Part shown: positions 11,814-24,914 of the stretch, in pieces | How positions within the stretch are numbered: position 1 is the stretch's first letter | How the letters are laid out: each line of letters begins with the position of its first letter | From: Centrapalus pauciflorus | Taxonomy: Eukaryota > Streptophyta > Magnoliopsida > Asterales > Asteraceae | Assembly: GCA_020465985.1 (NCBI GenBank) | Contig: JAANYP010002834.1 | Span: forward strand, 182,501 to 246,500 | Direction: 5' to 3' | DNA length: 64,000 nucleotides | Made by a program: the position numbers and the translations under genes | Notes under the pieces: model-generated | Seen by the model: only the letters and a program-made list of their open reading frames with translations | What the model was told of the DNA's origin: nothing | The model's database searches: none

Positions 11814-13655
11814 CTTATTAGATTTATGGATATTCAAATTCAATGAAAGTCAATCAATTAATGCTCAAAAATGTAGTGAAAAAATGAATTTCAGTTAAAC
11901 TCAATAACTGCACAATAAAAAAAATTCAAAGTTAGAACGATAAATCTTAAAAGAATAGACTTTCAAATCATAAAAATGAAGTACTAGACGAAATTTACCA
12001 AGAAAAATAAAAATCAAAGTTAAAAAGTGAAAATTAAACTCAAAAATTAAAAAGTCTGTCAAACTTGAAAAAATAAAAGTCAATTTGAAAAGTCAACATC
12101 AAACTACAAAAAATCAACTAAAGTTAAACTTGGTTAACTTAAATTAAACTAGGTTAACTTAGTTTAAAAATCAAGAATATGATCATCAAAAAATAAAATA
12201 AAAACTAAAAGAATGAACAAAAGTGATCGCCAAAAGTGCCAACACTTGCATTTCTGAAAATTTACAAAAAAAAAAGAGACCAAAATTTCGATCAATACAT
12301 CCTAAATTTCGAATGATATGACTTGAATTTCGAAGGAAGTGACCTGAAATTTGAATATTAATTAAAGCCTGAATTTTGAATAACAAAACCTGAATTTTGA
12401 ATGTTGAAGGCTTAATTTATAAGACTTGTACTTGAATTTGTTGATGTAGCTTGAAATTCTTGGGCTTCTATCTAAATTTCGAAGTCATAGTCTTAAATTT
12501 CATATAGCATTGCCTTAATTTCAAAGACACCATCAGGAATTTCGGTCACTCTACCTGAATTTCGATCTTGAATTTTGAATGTTATATATAGAATTTAGAA
12601 TGTTGACTGATGAATTTCGAATGCTTAACACCTGAATTTCAATCGACTCTTTTTGAATTCCGAATATAATTTGTTAAAATTGATCTACCACCTCTTGAAT
12701 TCGAAGGCTTTCACTTGAATTTTGAATTTCGATCAACACTGTTATAGCATGCAACAACTCTTTGGCTTTTAAAACTCCTTGATACTTTTGCATGCAAACG
12801 TCTTCTTGACCTTTTTGATCTAAATAACCTACAATCAAAATCCACAAACAATTTTTGAAAATTAAATAGTAATCAAAATGGATCAAACACAAACGGTTAC
12901 ACATAAAATCATGACACTAAGAACATTAAAATCTAAAAATCACTAAATTGATCATCCAAATGATGAGATTGAAATACAAAACTTATTTCAAGTTTTCCAA
13001 TCAAAAACCAAAACGAACGCAATAGATTACATCAAAATTCCATCAACTAACAAGCAAGATCAAGATTAAAAACACATTTGAACACAATAACAACAACACT
13101 TTCGAGTTCTGTAATTTCTTGATTACTTTATCAATTTTTCTAATTAGGATATGAGATTATATGACAATAAACATATGATACACACACACAACGACATACT
13201 AAAGTTTTAGCTCAAACGAACAAACACACAATGTTCTATGAATTTTCAATGTTTTAACTCTGTTTTCGAAAGAAAAATAAAATCAAAATTTTGATATTCG
13301 ATTTCTCTCAATGTGTTTGGAATTTGAGTATGTAATTTTCAAGAAGGTTTCAAGATATGAACATTTACATTTGTTTAAATTTGTAGCCTCTAACTCAAAT
13401 CCAAGAAAATATTCTAAAAACCAAACTCAAGAACGCAACCAAAAAATGTCAAAAATTTAAAAGTTTGATTACTTCCTGATTGCAATGAATTAGGACTTAT
13501 TGTGTCTGCAAAACATATCAAAAAGATCAGCTCAAATGGATATCGTATGAATTTTTTAAAATCACAACTCTATTTCTTGAACTTTTTTTTATCAGTTTTC
13601 TTTATCTCTTGAATTGCAGTTTCTTTGAATGATTTCTCCAATTTATCCACTCTAA
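11814..13655 (-). other. Long AT-rich leader of a minus-strand LTR element
   Basis: About 1.8 kb between the primer site at 13656 and the gag-like ATG at 11813, with no open frame of note. It contains the GAATTTCGAA array listed separately. Confidence 0.5.
12285..12730. repeat. Array of TGAATTTCGAA-type motifs
   Basis: At least a dozen variants of CCTGAATTTCGAATG spaced about 20-40 bases apart. The core GAATTTCGAA is near-palindromic, so both strands show it. It lies about 1 kb inside the primer site, comparable with the TCGAG array at 5880-6330. Confidence 0.7.
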
Positions 13656-13668
13656 GCTCTGTACCAAT
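13656..13668 (-). promoter_or_regulatory. Primer-binding site of a minus-strand LTR element
   Basis: On the minus strand AATTGGTACAGAGC follows the LTR end; it is one base short of the usual initiator-tRNA-Met site. Confidence 0.65.
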
Positions 13669-13897
13669 TGATAATCCATAAATCTAACACTTGAAACTCA
13701 AATATCTTTTTATTGAATTATTGTCTTTGGAATGTACGTTAAGAACACTAAGAAAAAATACAAAGACTTTACAATTGATAAGAGAAATTCCCTTGTAGTT
13801 TTTCTTATATACTCTTCCTACCTACCTATCACTAATTTACATTGTTAGTTCTTAGATCTTTACATAATTATTTTTTACCTGAAAAGTATACCCAACA
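13669..13897 (-). repeat. 5' LTR (229 bp) of a minus-strand LTR element
   Basis: On the plus strand it runs TGATAATCC to ACCCAACA. Length and termini closely match the LTR at 22041-22268 (TGATAGTAT to ACCCAACA), so the two are probably distant members of one family. Its coding remnant lies at 7188-11813. Confidence 0.65.
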
Positions 13898-14310
13898 TAA
13901 TTATTATTACAAAATGTTAAAAGCAAAGTGAGGAGTGACAAAATTAATATTGGTTACGAGTTACGATGAGTGGAAATATACGCAGATGGATTAATATATT
14001 GCTTAAATGATTTACATTAAGTCATCTATGTAGACTGCCAAATTAAAATTTAACTTAAATATAAGTTATTGATGTTAATTTATACACGATATAACGGTAA
14101 AGAATGATTAATCACTTTAATTATGTAAATATTAAATCTTACTCATTAAATTTCTAAGTATCCTATACATTGAAATTATAAATTAATTAATGATTGCTTA
14201 CAAATACATGTTTCTTAATTAATTGTGTATAGATGAATAAATGAAAATTCTGAATTATATAGGTATTTATTATTGATTATCACGATGCTTAATGTACGTA
14301 TAAATCTATA
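13898..14310. other. AT-rich DNA, nothing recognised
   Basis: No open frame, structured repeat or terminus seen. Confidence 0.5.
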
Positions 14311-14974
14311 TCTATATATTATAATAAAAGAAAAAACAATTAATGTCAAGTGTCATATCCTAAGCTACTCATAATTTCGTTTTCCCGCCTAAATTTTCTA
14401 ATATAACTCTCCTAATTTAATTATCTAATTTATTTTTAAAAATCAAATACAATATAAAATTAATTACTACCTAAATTAACACCAACATATAAAAGACAAT
14501 CTTATTAAATGATTTAATAAGTTTCAAATTTAAACCTTATTTTTATCTAACTAGATTAGTATTTCGTGCATTTAAAAAAGTAAAAATAATATTGTGTTGG
14601 TGATAAATATTTAATAAATTGTTTTAGTTATAATAAAATTATTTACATTGTTTTGCATGTAAAAATAAAACTTTATATTATAGCAATTATAAAGATAGAA
14701 ATTAAATAAACAAAAACACTCACACAGTAATTAATATTCAAAAATTTTAAAAATACAAAAAAAAAATTATTATTCAATGGATTTTCTTATAAAACAAATA
14801 AACAATTGTTTGTGTAACTTTATGTAAACTTTATATTCTTAAAAAGTGAATAAGTCATGTCGCATGTTATCATCTTCTACGTACTTATTTTTGTTTTCGA
14901 CCTATATTTCAATATTTAGATCTTTAGATTAAGCATCTAAAACAAGAACTTTAGAAATTAAAAAACTAATTTAT

Positions 14975-15081
<107 letters not shown>

Positions 15082-16607
15082 TTAATCAAATATATATTAA
15101 GGTAATATAAAAAAAATTAATATCTTTTTAAAATAAATAATTAAACTATTAATCTTTTAATCTCATATAATATAATTTTTATATAGATATTTTTAATTGC
15201 TAGAATAATGAATAAATTAATATGACATGTATTATTAAATGATCACAGCCATTTGTACATAACTTATTTTTCAATTACTATAATTTGATGTCCTTTTATC
15301 CTTTTATTTATTTTAATTATAAAATTATCATTTTTATGTGTTAGATTTATCTAATTAAACTTATTTAATTCTAAATTTTATTTTTTTGAATTATAATTAA
15401 TAATATATTCATTTAAAACTTTTTTGAAATATTAATGATAATTATTTACATTATAATAATTCATATGTGACAAACTTAAAAACATGTTCATTTTAGAAAA
15501 TTTAACGCAATGTTTATACTATTTTATTTTTCGTGAGACAATTTTTTATTTTAGTCTAAACTTTTATGTTTATTTTTCTTATTAAAAATATTTATATTTT
15601 AATATTTATTATGTGATTATAAATAAACATTTATTTATTAAAATTTATGTATTATAATAAAAGAAAATATCTAGCGTCAAGCCACCAAATGTCGCTTGAC
15701 TTTAGTTTTTTGGATGTACATGATAGTGCGTTTTATTATGGTTTATAATATTATACTTTAATCTTACATATATAAAAATAATTATTGGTTAAAAATAAAT
15801 AATTCTTCATATCTTATATTATATTATTTTAAAAAATAATACAGTTTTCTCCTTAAAATACCCATATATATATAAAGTGAAAGAGAACACATAATGTCAG
15901 GTGTTACCACCACATTTAATCACAAAATATATCATGGATACAACACCTGTAATAAACTATAATTTCTATGTTAAAATATAATTAAATTGATTAAATTAAT
16001 ATAGAAAAAAATGTTTGCCTATTATCCCGGATTTCTATTTCAAATTTGAGTCACAACTCATGTCTTAGCTTATTATCCAAGATTTTTAAAAATGTTAAAA
16101 TTAATTAAATTATTTAAAAAAAAAGGTTTGACTTTGTATCAGATCTTTTAACATTTGATTGCAAAAATCTATTCAAGAAGAATGTATGTTCTTATCATAG
16201 TCGGTTTCTCATTATTCGATGAATCAGTTCATCATGTTATTCAAACGAAGGCTCAAGGTGATATACCGAATTTTAATCCTTATTTCACTTGTAGATTACA
16301 TCTAATTTGATTTAAATTTATTTATAATGTGATTTGATCATCGAAGTTTAAATGGTATTTTTGATATCGTGCAATTCATATAATAAAATAAACTTTTTAA
16401 CTTATGCAACAATTTTGAAAATGAGTTTAGATTTAATGTCATATATTGATTCTTATTCTTTATCAAATAGGTGTCAATCACGAGTTAACGATATTGAAAT
16501 CAAAGGAATTCGTGGTCTTACTGTGTCAAAGTGGATTGATAACTGAGGTCAAAATAGAGCCTGAAAAAAAAAACAAACGGTGATAATTGCAAAAGATAAT
16601 TTCTATA

Positions 16608-16660
16608 ATTTATTATTATTATTATTATTATTACTACTACTACTACTACTATTATTATTA
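16608..16660. repeat. (ATT)n/(ACT)n trinucleotide tract
   Basis: ATT repeats, then ACT repeats, then ATT again. Confidence 0.9.
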
Positions 16661-17433
16661 GTTAATTCTTAGTTATATATTTTACTTTTAATTACATGTT
16701 TATATCAATAATCTCTTTAGCAGTATAATATTGTTATTTTATTTGTTGTTTCTATAATAAATTTGTAAATTCGTGACATGTGTCCCTCCTTTAGCTTTCT
16801 TTTTTTTCGCTCATTTTGTCTAATATAACTCTTTCAATTAATTTATATAATTGATTTTTAAAAAAAAATAAAAAATTACTAATATAATTAAATGATATTA
16901 AATGCTTCTAAATTTTAACCTCTGATTTACCTAAAATGTTTTCTCTAGAATTATATATCGATTTATAAAACAAATTTTTTATTTTTAAACTTTAAATTAA
17001 ATGTTACATGTTTTAATCCTAATTATAATTTATAATAATAAATAATCTTACTTATTTCTCGTGATGTTATGTGTAATCACCCAACAATTTACACGTGTCA
17101 AACCATATTCAAGAAAAACTAATAAAATCTAATTCATATCTTTCTAAATTTACTTTTAGTATGATAAGATTTAAAATCTAAATATTCATATTTCAATAAT
17201 TGATAACTACAATATAATAAAAAGTTTAAAGATGTTTAAAATAAAAGTTTATTATCATTCATATGTATCTAAAAGTCTAGAAAGTTTATTCTTTATGTCA
17301 AATAATAAACATAATTCTTGTATTTTTTTTGTAATAAAATTAATATTTTTATATTTTAATTCTTAGTTTGTATGTATTTAATATAAACAACTGTATATTA
17401 AAATGTCTGTATACTACGCGGGTAATAAACTAG

Positions 17434-17991
17434 TATATTAATAAAGCAAAATAATTTGTGACACGTGTCATTCCTTCAACTCTTCTAATATTTGTTTTCC
17501 CCCTCATTTTGCCTAACATAACATTTTCAATTAACTTATATAATTGATTTAAAATGAAACTAAAAGATTACTAATATAATTAAGTGATTTTAAATACTTC
17601 CTAATTTAACCTCTAATTTACCTAAAATGTTTTATTTAGAATTATATAATTGATTTATAAAATAATTTTTTATTTTAAAAATTTAAATTAAATGTTACAT
17701 GTTTTAATTTTATTTATAAATAAAAGCAAATGAACAACTTTACTTATTTCTCGTGATGTCATATGTCATAATCAGCAATTTACACATGACAAATTATATT
17801 CTAGTAAAAACAAATAATATGAAAATTATATATTTCTAAATTTAAGTCTAATATAATAAGATTCAAAATCAATTCAAACAAAAGACATATTTCATAACAT
17901 TTTATTTCATGTAATAAAATATACAGACATTATGTTACATATAAAAATTTTTTATTAAAAATATCCACGTAATACGTGGGTCATAAACTAG
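17434..17991 (+). mobile_element. Non-autonomous Helitron, about 558 bp, abutting the previous one
   Basis: It ends with the hairpin CCACGTAATACGTGG and ACTAG before a T. Its body matches 16750-17000 closely in order (GTGACACGTGTCATTCC vs GTGACATGTGTCCCTCC, TATATAATTGATTT, TTACTAATATAATTAA, CCTCTAATTTACC), so it is a second copy of the same family. It starts directly behind the 3' CTAG of the upstream copy; the expected initial TC is not present. Confidence 0.7.
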
Positions 17992-18060
17992 TGGTCATAT
18001 ATATAAGTGGTGATAGTATCAAAATCTAATAGAAATAAAGATGAATATAATAAGAGCAGA

Positions 18061-18188
<128 letters not shown>

Positions 18189-18592
18189 TTGAGTTCTAGG
18201 TAATAAATGAGAGTACTAATTACTTTGTTTTCCTTTAAAGTTTTTTTAATTAATATATAGATATAAATCTTCTATATACATATAAAGTTGAGTACAAACT
18301 CATAAATATTGACAATAAATACATTTATAAAAATTTAAAAAATAAAAATAAAAATCTAAAACATTACTACGTACTAAAAAATTGTAACTCTCATTACATG
18401 TGATCATTATTATGCAATGAATTAAAAAATTATAACTCTCATCACAATAAATACAATACTAAACATTAATTAAAAACCGTTACACATCTAAACATTGATT
18501 TACATATCTACAAATGACCATCAATTTCCCAAAGTGAGTTAGAAGTTATAAATAGGTTCCTATGACAAGCTTTTTTTTGTTACATTTCTAGC

Positions 18593-19087
18593 TTTCTCTC
18601 ATAAAAATTCATCTTCATTTGTTTGGCTATTTATTATATTTATAATTTTTGGATTCTTTTAGGTTATATATGATATCAAGAATGTGTTCATTATTTAGTT
18701 TGTAGTTTTCTTTTCATATATGTGTTAAAGATTAACGATCTTCATGGTTATGTTTCTATTTCAGTATGATGATTTTCAACAAGGACCAAGGAATACTAAA
18801 AATGGTGATAGTGTGATCTCATGTTCTTAAGACCGAGTGTTTCTCTCATAAAAATTCATCTTCATTTGTTTGGCTATTTAATATTTATATTTTTTGGATT
18901 CTTTTAGATTATATATGATATCAAGAATGTCCTTTATTATTTAGTTTGTAGTTTTCTTTTCATATATGTGTTAAAGATTAACTATCTTCATGGTTTTGTT
19001 TCTATTTTCAGTATGATGATTTTCAACAAGGATCAAGGAATACTAAAAAGGGTGATAGTGTCATCTTATGTTTTTAAGACTGAGTGT
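18593..19087 (+). repeat. Tandem duplication, unit about 247 bp
   Basis: Unit 1 (18593-18839) and unit 2 (18840-19087) both start TTTCTCTCATAAAAATTC and share ATGATATCAAGAATG, CATATATGTGTTAAAGATTA and GATGATTTTCAACAAGGA in order, with few differences. Confidence 0.93.
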
Positions 19088-20057
19088 TTTTACAAAGTAA
19101 AAAAAATGAAGTTTCATAAAAAATTGATAGTGATAAGATGATTTATATTTACTTACACTCTTCATATGTGATCATCAATGATTATCTCATCGTTTTACAC
19201 ATGATTTATCAATTCTTTTATATGATATTATTTTAACTGATTTTGGTTATCTCTATAACGAAATTCAAGTTTTGTCATTTAGACGCCTAAATTTTATACT
19301 TAGTCGAGAAACGAGAGTTAAGATGATTTCATTTGACTACTCATTTATGTATTTGAAATCATTTCATTCTTAATAATATTGAGTGTTGTTGATGTAGCGT
19401 TTATTTGATGAAATGATATGAATTCATGCAACACCCGAAATTTGTCACGAAATTTGTTACAAAATCACATATGATTCATTTGTTGATATTATCAGTGGTG
19501 ATGACAAAAATTTGTACTTAAAATACAATGTTATATATTTTTATTCGTTAAACTAATTTCTAAAAAAGTAATACCATAGTTCTTAAAATGTGCTATGTTC
19601 TGTGATTTTAATCATTATCTAACTAAAACATGATTACAAGTAAAATGATGACATCATTCTATATGAATTACAATGTTATTTTGAATAATTAATATTTGAT
19701 ACTACTATTTATAATATGGACTAACAATTATAAAAAAATAAATAGCAAGTTAATTATTTATTAATTTTGAAGATGGCGATGTTGATAGAGTACATGCATT
19801 TTAAATCATTGAATTAAGAAATTGATATTTTCATTTTTTCTTTATTTTAATTATTTAGTAAATTAAGATTTAATAATATTTAGTACCATTAAAACTATTA
19901 CGTGAATCTATATATTTATGATATCAATGGAATTCTAGGTATTATAAAATAAATAAAAAACGATATATATAAGGTTAGTAGACATGTAAAATTTTTACTA
20001 CTATTAACATGAAAGCAATATAATAAGGTTGTACTATTTTTGTTTTTTATAAATAAA

Positions 20058-20430
20058 GAATATAATATAATAGAGTCCTTGAAGTTCTTTTATAAATCGA
20101 TATTTAGAGTGTATTATTAATGTATATAAAAATCATTTTGTTGGAATATAACAAAAACCATGTCACTTTTCAATAGTGACTATTAACATAAATATTAAAT
20201 ACATATTTTTATTAAGGAAATTTTGATATACTTGATTTCTTTGAATTCTAGATATAAGGGTAATAAAATTATATAACTGAGTTCTTTTATAAATAAATAA
20301 TATAGTACAATAGAGTCTTTTGAGTTCATTTATAAAAAAAATAAACAGTTTATTATTTATGTATATGAAAATCATTTTGTTAAAATATAACAAAAATCAT
20401 GTGAATTTTAAATAGCGACCATTAACATAC
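20058..20430 (+). repeat. Diverged duplication, copies about 240 bp apart
   Basis: 20058-20190 and 20296-20430 share AATAGAGTC, GTATATAAAAATCATTTTG, ATATAACAAAAA and AGTGACTATTAACATA in order. Confidence 0.75.
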
Positions 20431-21426
20431 ATACATATTTTTTAATTTAATCGGGATAATAATATTTTATTTAATCTTTTTTACGATACATAAAATATTA
20501 AATATCATTAATGTTTTTTAATTTAAATATTAATTTGTGCATTATACATTAAAATATATTCATAGATATCTATATCATGGCGTTCTGTTATAGTGATTAT
20601 ATATATAAAACTTTTGTTCAAATAAAAATTTTAATATTTTAAATAAGTTTTTTATATCATTCTGTATTACACGAAATAGTTATATCATGAATATCTTTTT
20701 TATGTGCATATTTATCCATAATTAATTGGTAATTTACAATCAATTATTAATTATGTTATTGGTTCGTGACTTCATTCGTGATGGGAATATGTTTTCATAA
20801 AATACAAGATATTGTTGAACAAAACATTCTGAATTCATTTTATCGAAGTCAACCGTATTCACCGCTACTTAATTGCTATTATTAAAGCTATTGATGCACA
20901 ACAATTTGATACGTTTCTAAGCACTTGGTGAATACCATTTTCTAACTTGACTGTTAATTGACTATTATTTAACCCATTAATGTCAATAATTTCTTACATT
21001 TTTCACTTATTTATATATACTAAAGATGTAATTCAAATACTCTATTTTATTTGAAATAAATGTCTTAAAAAATTACTTCATAAACCATTCAATTGCCATA
21101 AAAATGCTCTATTTAATTTTATACTCGATATTTAAAAATTCTTATGATAACAAAACCATCCAACCTTTTCATTTTCTTATTAATTAATTACCAACCTTTA
21201 ATTTACCCTATTTAACAAATTACTTTCATTACTATTATGACACCTTTTGTATCGTCTTAATGTAGTTGATTATGCACACAAATTTGTTTGACGATACAAT
21301 TTGATATTATATTTGTCAATTTAGAGTTTATATAGTGGCCCTAACAAACATACATTTCTAATAATAACATAATATTTTAAATAAAAATCAATTAGCCCGG
21401 TGCATCGCACGGGCCGTCATGACTAG

Positions 21427-21630
21427 TTTAATATTAACAACTGAGTGATTAATATTGAGTAGCAAATGATTACATTCAATGCGGCTACAAAATATTCTCT
21501 CTGAAAAATCTACTGTCACACCTGCACCCACTGTTACATTAACTTTTCTATTTATACCCTAAACAACTTTAAGAAACTTACAAGTAGGCCGCTCCAGTTT
21601 ACATTCATAAACAAATAAATATACCTAACA
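21427..21630 (-). repeat. Larger part of the TRIM 3' LTR
   Basis: Together with 18011-18060 it forms the LTR that matches 22041-22268 (GATTAATATTGAGTAGCAAA, GGCTACAAAATATTCTCTC, TTTCTATTTATACCCTAAAC). In minus orientation this is the 3' LTR, since the purine tract adjoins 21631. Confidence 0.8.
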
Positions 21631-22040
21631 ATCTCTCCCTTTTATGAAAGTAAAGCATGATTCAGTCTTTATAGCCTAATTTTCTTTCAAACCAATTGAT
21701 CTCAAACTTGCAACGTAGACTCTTTTTTAGCACAGAAACACTTTTTGTGAAGTCACTTTAGTCAATTCCCGATTAAAAACCTAAAGTCAACCAAAAATCT
21801 CAAGAACACACAGAAAAATCCCAAATAATTTCTGTGTGTTTGGAATGTGATGTGAGACTTAAATCAATTGATGTGTCTTTTCAAGCTTAATACTTGATCA
21901 ATAACAAAGATTCAATCACCCAAAGAATCAAAAACCCCAAGAGATTTTTAGGATATTTTACTTTTCGAGAAAAACTCAACAAAACAGTAAAAATCAGATT
22001 TAATCACTCAAATAATTCCATATCAGGCTCTGATATCAAT

Positions 22041-22268
22041 TGATAGTATAAAGATCTAATAGAAATAAAGATGAATAGTATAATGATTAATATTGAGTAG
22101 CAAATTATTACATTCATGAGGCTACAAAATATTCTCTCTGAAGAACCTACTGTCAGACCTACGACCACTGTTAGATTAACTTTTCTATTTATACCCTAAA
22201 CAACTTTAAAAAATTTACAAGTAGACCCCTCCACTTTACATTCATAAACAAATAAAATATACCCAACA
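22041..22268 (-). repeat. TRIM 5' LTR (228 bp)
   Basis: It runs TGATAGTAT to ACCCAACA on the plus strand, beside a minus-strand primer-binding site at about 22029-22040. Confidence 0.8.
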
Positions 22269-22624
22269 AGTGTGATTGTATAGAAAGTTTAATACATATT
22301 AATAGGAAACGTAGAAAATTCTAAAACAAAGAATATATACGTTGAATCAATCAATTATCTATTGTTTATCATAATTCTAACAACAAGTATTAAATCATAC
22401 TCAAAATGACAAAAATGATCAAATGCCATTTAAATTAATGTGAATGATTCAACATATATGTAATGTGATTCAGCATTTATCGTATTTTCTACCATTCAAA
22501 TCAGAACAAATCAGTTACATAAAATGCACAAATAACATTAATATACATGAATAAACATTTATAATGTGAGTTTGGGTTAAGGTTGCACTATACTAAAAGT
22601 CTAACATACTTTTTTAAATGTATC
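22269..22624. other. AT-rich DNA, nothing recognised
   Basis: No gene, terminus or repeat seen. Confidence 0.5.
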
Positions 22625-22805
22625 AATATGGACATGAATTTTTTACACATATGATACATATATTTTAGTTTTCCATTATAATATGGATATATTTCTACAT
22701 TGCAACCGGTCTTTATTTGTATAAAAACTCAGACTCTATGTAGAAATGTATCATATTGAAATGAAAAAACTAAATTAATTCTATCATGTGGGTAAGAAAA
22801 AAATA
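22625..22805. mobile_element. Hairpin MITE-like inverted repeat, about 180 bp
   Basis: The left arm (TTTAGTTTTCC, then TATTTCTACAT) pairs with the right arm (ATGTAGAAATGTATC, then AAAAAACTAAA) around about 22715, with a weaker outer extension. No target duplication identified. Confidence 0.5.
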
Positions 22806-22811
22806 TACATA

Positions 22812-23203
22812 TCTATCTATATTATTAAATGAGTAACTAGCATGTCATGCTCTCATTTGATTTGTCACTTAGTTCAGGACAAAAAAAAACTTTTTAAGTT
22901 TTATTTATTTAATTCATAAAACTCCAAATTGTCAAGGTAACAAACTTTTAATTATTTTATTTTAGTTGGTGACTTTTTGTATTTACAAGTTTAAATTTTG
23001 TTACCTTAATTTGATAAAATTAAAGTTGATTACCTTAAATGAGAAAAATCCTAAAGTTGTTTAATTTGTTGTAAAAATAACCCTTTCCTATAATGTTATA
23101 GCATGTTATAATAACCAACATTTACGTAATTTGTTATAAAAATAACCATTTCATATAATATTTATTAAAAATTATTCACGTAATACGTGGGTTCATAAAC
23201 TAG
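22812..23203 (+). mobile_element. Short non-autonomous Helitron, 392 bp
   Basis: It starts TCTATCTATATTATT after an A and ends with hairpin CACGTAATACGTG and ATAAACTAG before a T. The 3' end is nearly identical to that at 17965-17991. Confidence 0.75.
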
Positions 23204-23524
23204 TAATTATATATGTTGGAACTAATTCCAAATAAATTAATTAACGAGTAACAAACTAATTAATTGTTCAAATATACATGTATAATTAATATCAATTATA
23301 TGTTATTGTTAGTTATTAAAAGTTTAATTAGATTAATTTAGACCATAACCCCAAAATGGAATAAATATATATTAACGATTTATTAATAAAATAAGGTTCA
23401 CTTATCAAAGAAACATTTTAAGTTGAACAAACAATAATTGCAAACCAAAGTTAATAATTATTAAATGATAAAGTATGAATTAAAATAGTGAGATTGGATA
23501 GCTAGAAGACCAACTTAGCTAAGT
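23204..23524. other. Gypsy insertion flank, repeated on the far side
   Basis: No gene. 23270-23524 resembles 35400-35675 in order (ATTAATATCAATTATATGTTAT; ACATTTTAAGTTGAA; TTAATAATTATTAAAT; CCAACTTAGCTAA vs CCAACCTAGCTAA). The last five bases, TAAGT (23520-23524), are the 5' target duplication. Confidence 0.75.
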
Positions 23525-24326
23525 TGTAACATCCTCGAATTTTAAATTATTGTATTGAGGTTTATTAGTTTAAAATTATAATTTAAGTCGGATCGTATTT
23601 TAATTAATTATAAAAGTCGGTTGCTTTATCCAGAAATTGATGATTTAAATTTATTAAGTTAATATGATTATTATTAAGTGGTTGAGATGATAAAATAAAG
23701 ATTTAATCTTTATTTAATGGAATTTAAGAATTTGATTGCTATTTTGAATAATTAAGAAATTTTAGATTTTCTAGTTTTAATTATTTAAGTATGATGATTT
23801 TTAAGTTATATTGATATTGAAAGCAAGACACAAATCAGTATTTAAGAAAGTTAAAAAAATTGAAGGGGTTAAATTGCTAAAAGTTGAAGATTGGTGAATA
23901 AAAGACTTAAGCCCTTTCATATTTGCACATTCATCTCTCTCTCTACCTTCTCTCTAAAATAAAGAAAACACACGGTTCTCTCATTTCCAAATCAAGAAAC
24001 GACGAAGACATCAAATTGAAGGCTGAAACTTCAGATTGGAGTTGCTTAGGAGAATCTATAATCATTTCAACAAGCAATTTAAGGTAAATATCTCTCAAAA
24101 TCTTGAAATTAAGGGTTTATGATTCGGGTTTTAGATGAAAACTGAAACTGAGATTTTGATTCAAAAATGGTTATGCATGTTAGATATTTTGATGGGTTTG
24201 TATAAATCTAGTGTTATAGAAGATGTGTACAAAATTCCAGGTTCTAATTCAAGTTATATTATATGATTTTGGAAAATTTTACATATTCTGTGTGTGCGTG
24301 TTTAAGTACTGCAACCTTAGATGTGG

Positions 24327-24838
24327 GTACCGAAACCATCAAGGTTTCAGTATTGGCTTTTCCCCATACCGAAACATATATGTTCATACTGAAACCCACA
24401 AGCAGTGTATAGAAACCTTATATTTATGCCTATATACCGAGACTAGTTGGGGTACCGAAACCATAAAGGTTTCGGTATCAACATTACCGAAACCCCCTCC
24501 CACCGAAATACAATGGTGAACTACTGAAACTTTCTATGTACTGAAACCATAAGCATGTACCGAAACCCATATTGTACCGAGACTTGATGAGAAGTACCGA
24601 AACCATGAAGGTTTCGGTACACACTACCGAAACTCTTCATATGCATGGCAATATACTGAAACTTTTTATGTCTACTGAAACTCCTATAGCAGGTACCGAA
24701 ACTCTCAAGGTTTCGGTACATATACCGAAACTCACACACACCTACTGAAACCTTTGTTTTAATACAGAAACCTTGATTCTGACCCATGTGAACCGAGACC
24801 AAGTATGGGAAGTACCGAAACCTTAAAGGTTTCGGTAT
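24327..24838. repeat. Five palindromes with ACCGAAAC / GTTTCGGT arms (LTR 1)
   Basis: Inverted repeats with 9-11 base arms and a 3-7 base centre start near 24327, 24452, 24594, 24693 and 24812, 99-142 bases apart. Between them are single ACCGAAAC or ACTGAAAC half-sites roughly every 20-30 bases. The copy at 24327 has one arm changed (GGTTTCAGTA). Whether they act as protein-binding sites, RNA hairpins or replication debris cannot be told from sequence. Confidence 0.9.
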
Positions 24839-24856
24839 TTCATTCTTTCAAGAGTA

Positions 24857-24859
<3 letters not shown>

Positions 24860-24912
<53 letters not shown>
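24860..24912. repeat. (TA)n tract in LTR 1
   Basis: 53 bases of TA; the same tract in LTR 2 is only 37 bases (32329-32365), the largest length difference between the two LTRs. Confidence 0.95.
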
Positions 24913-24914
<2 letters not shown>

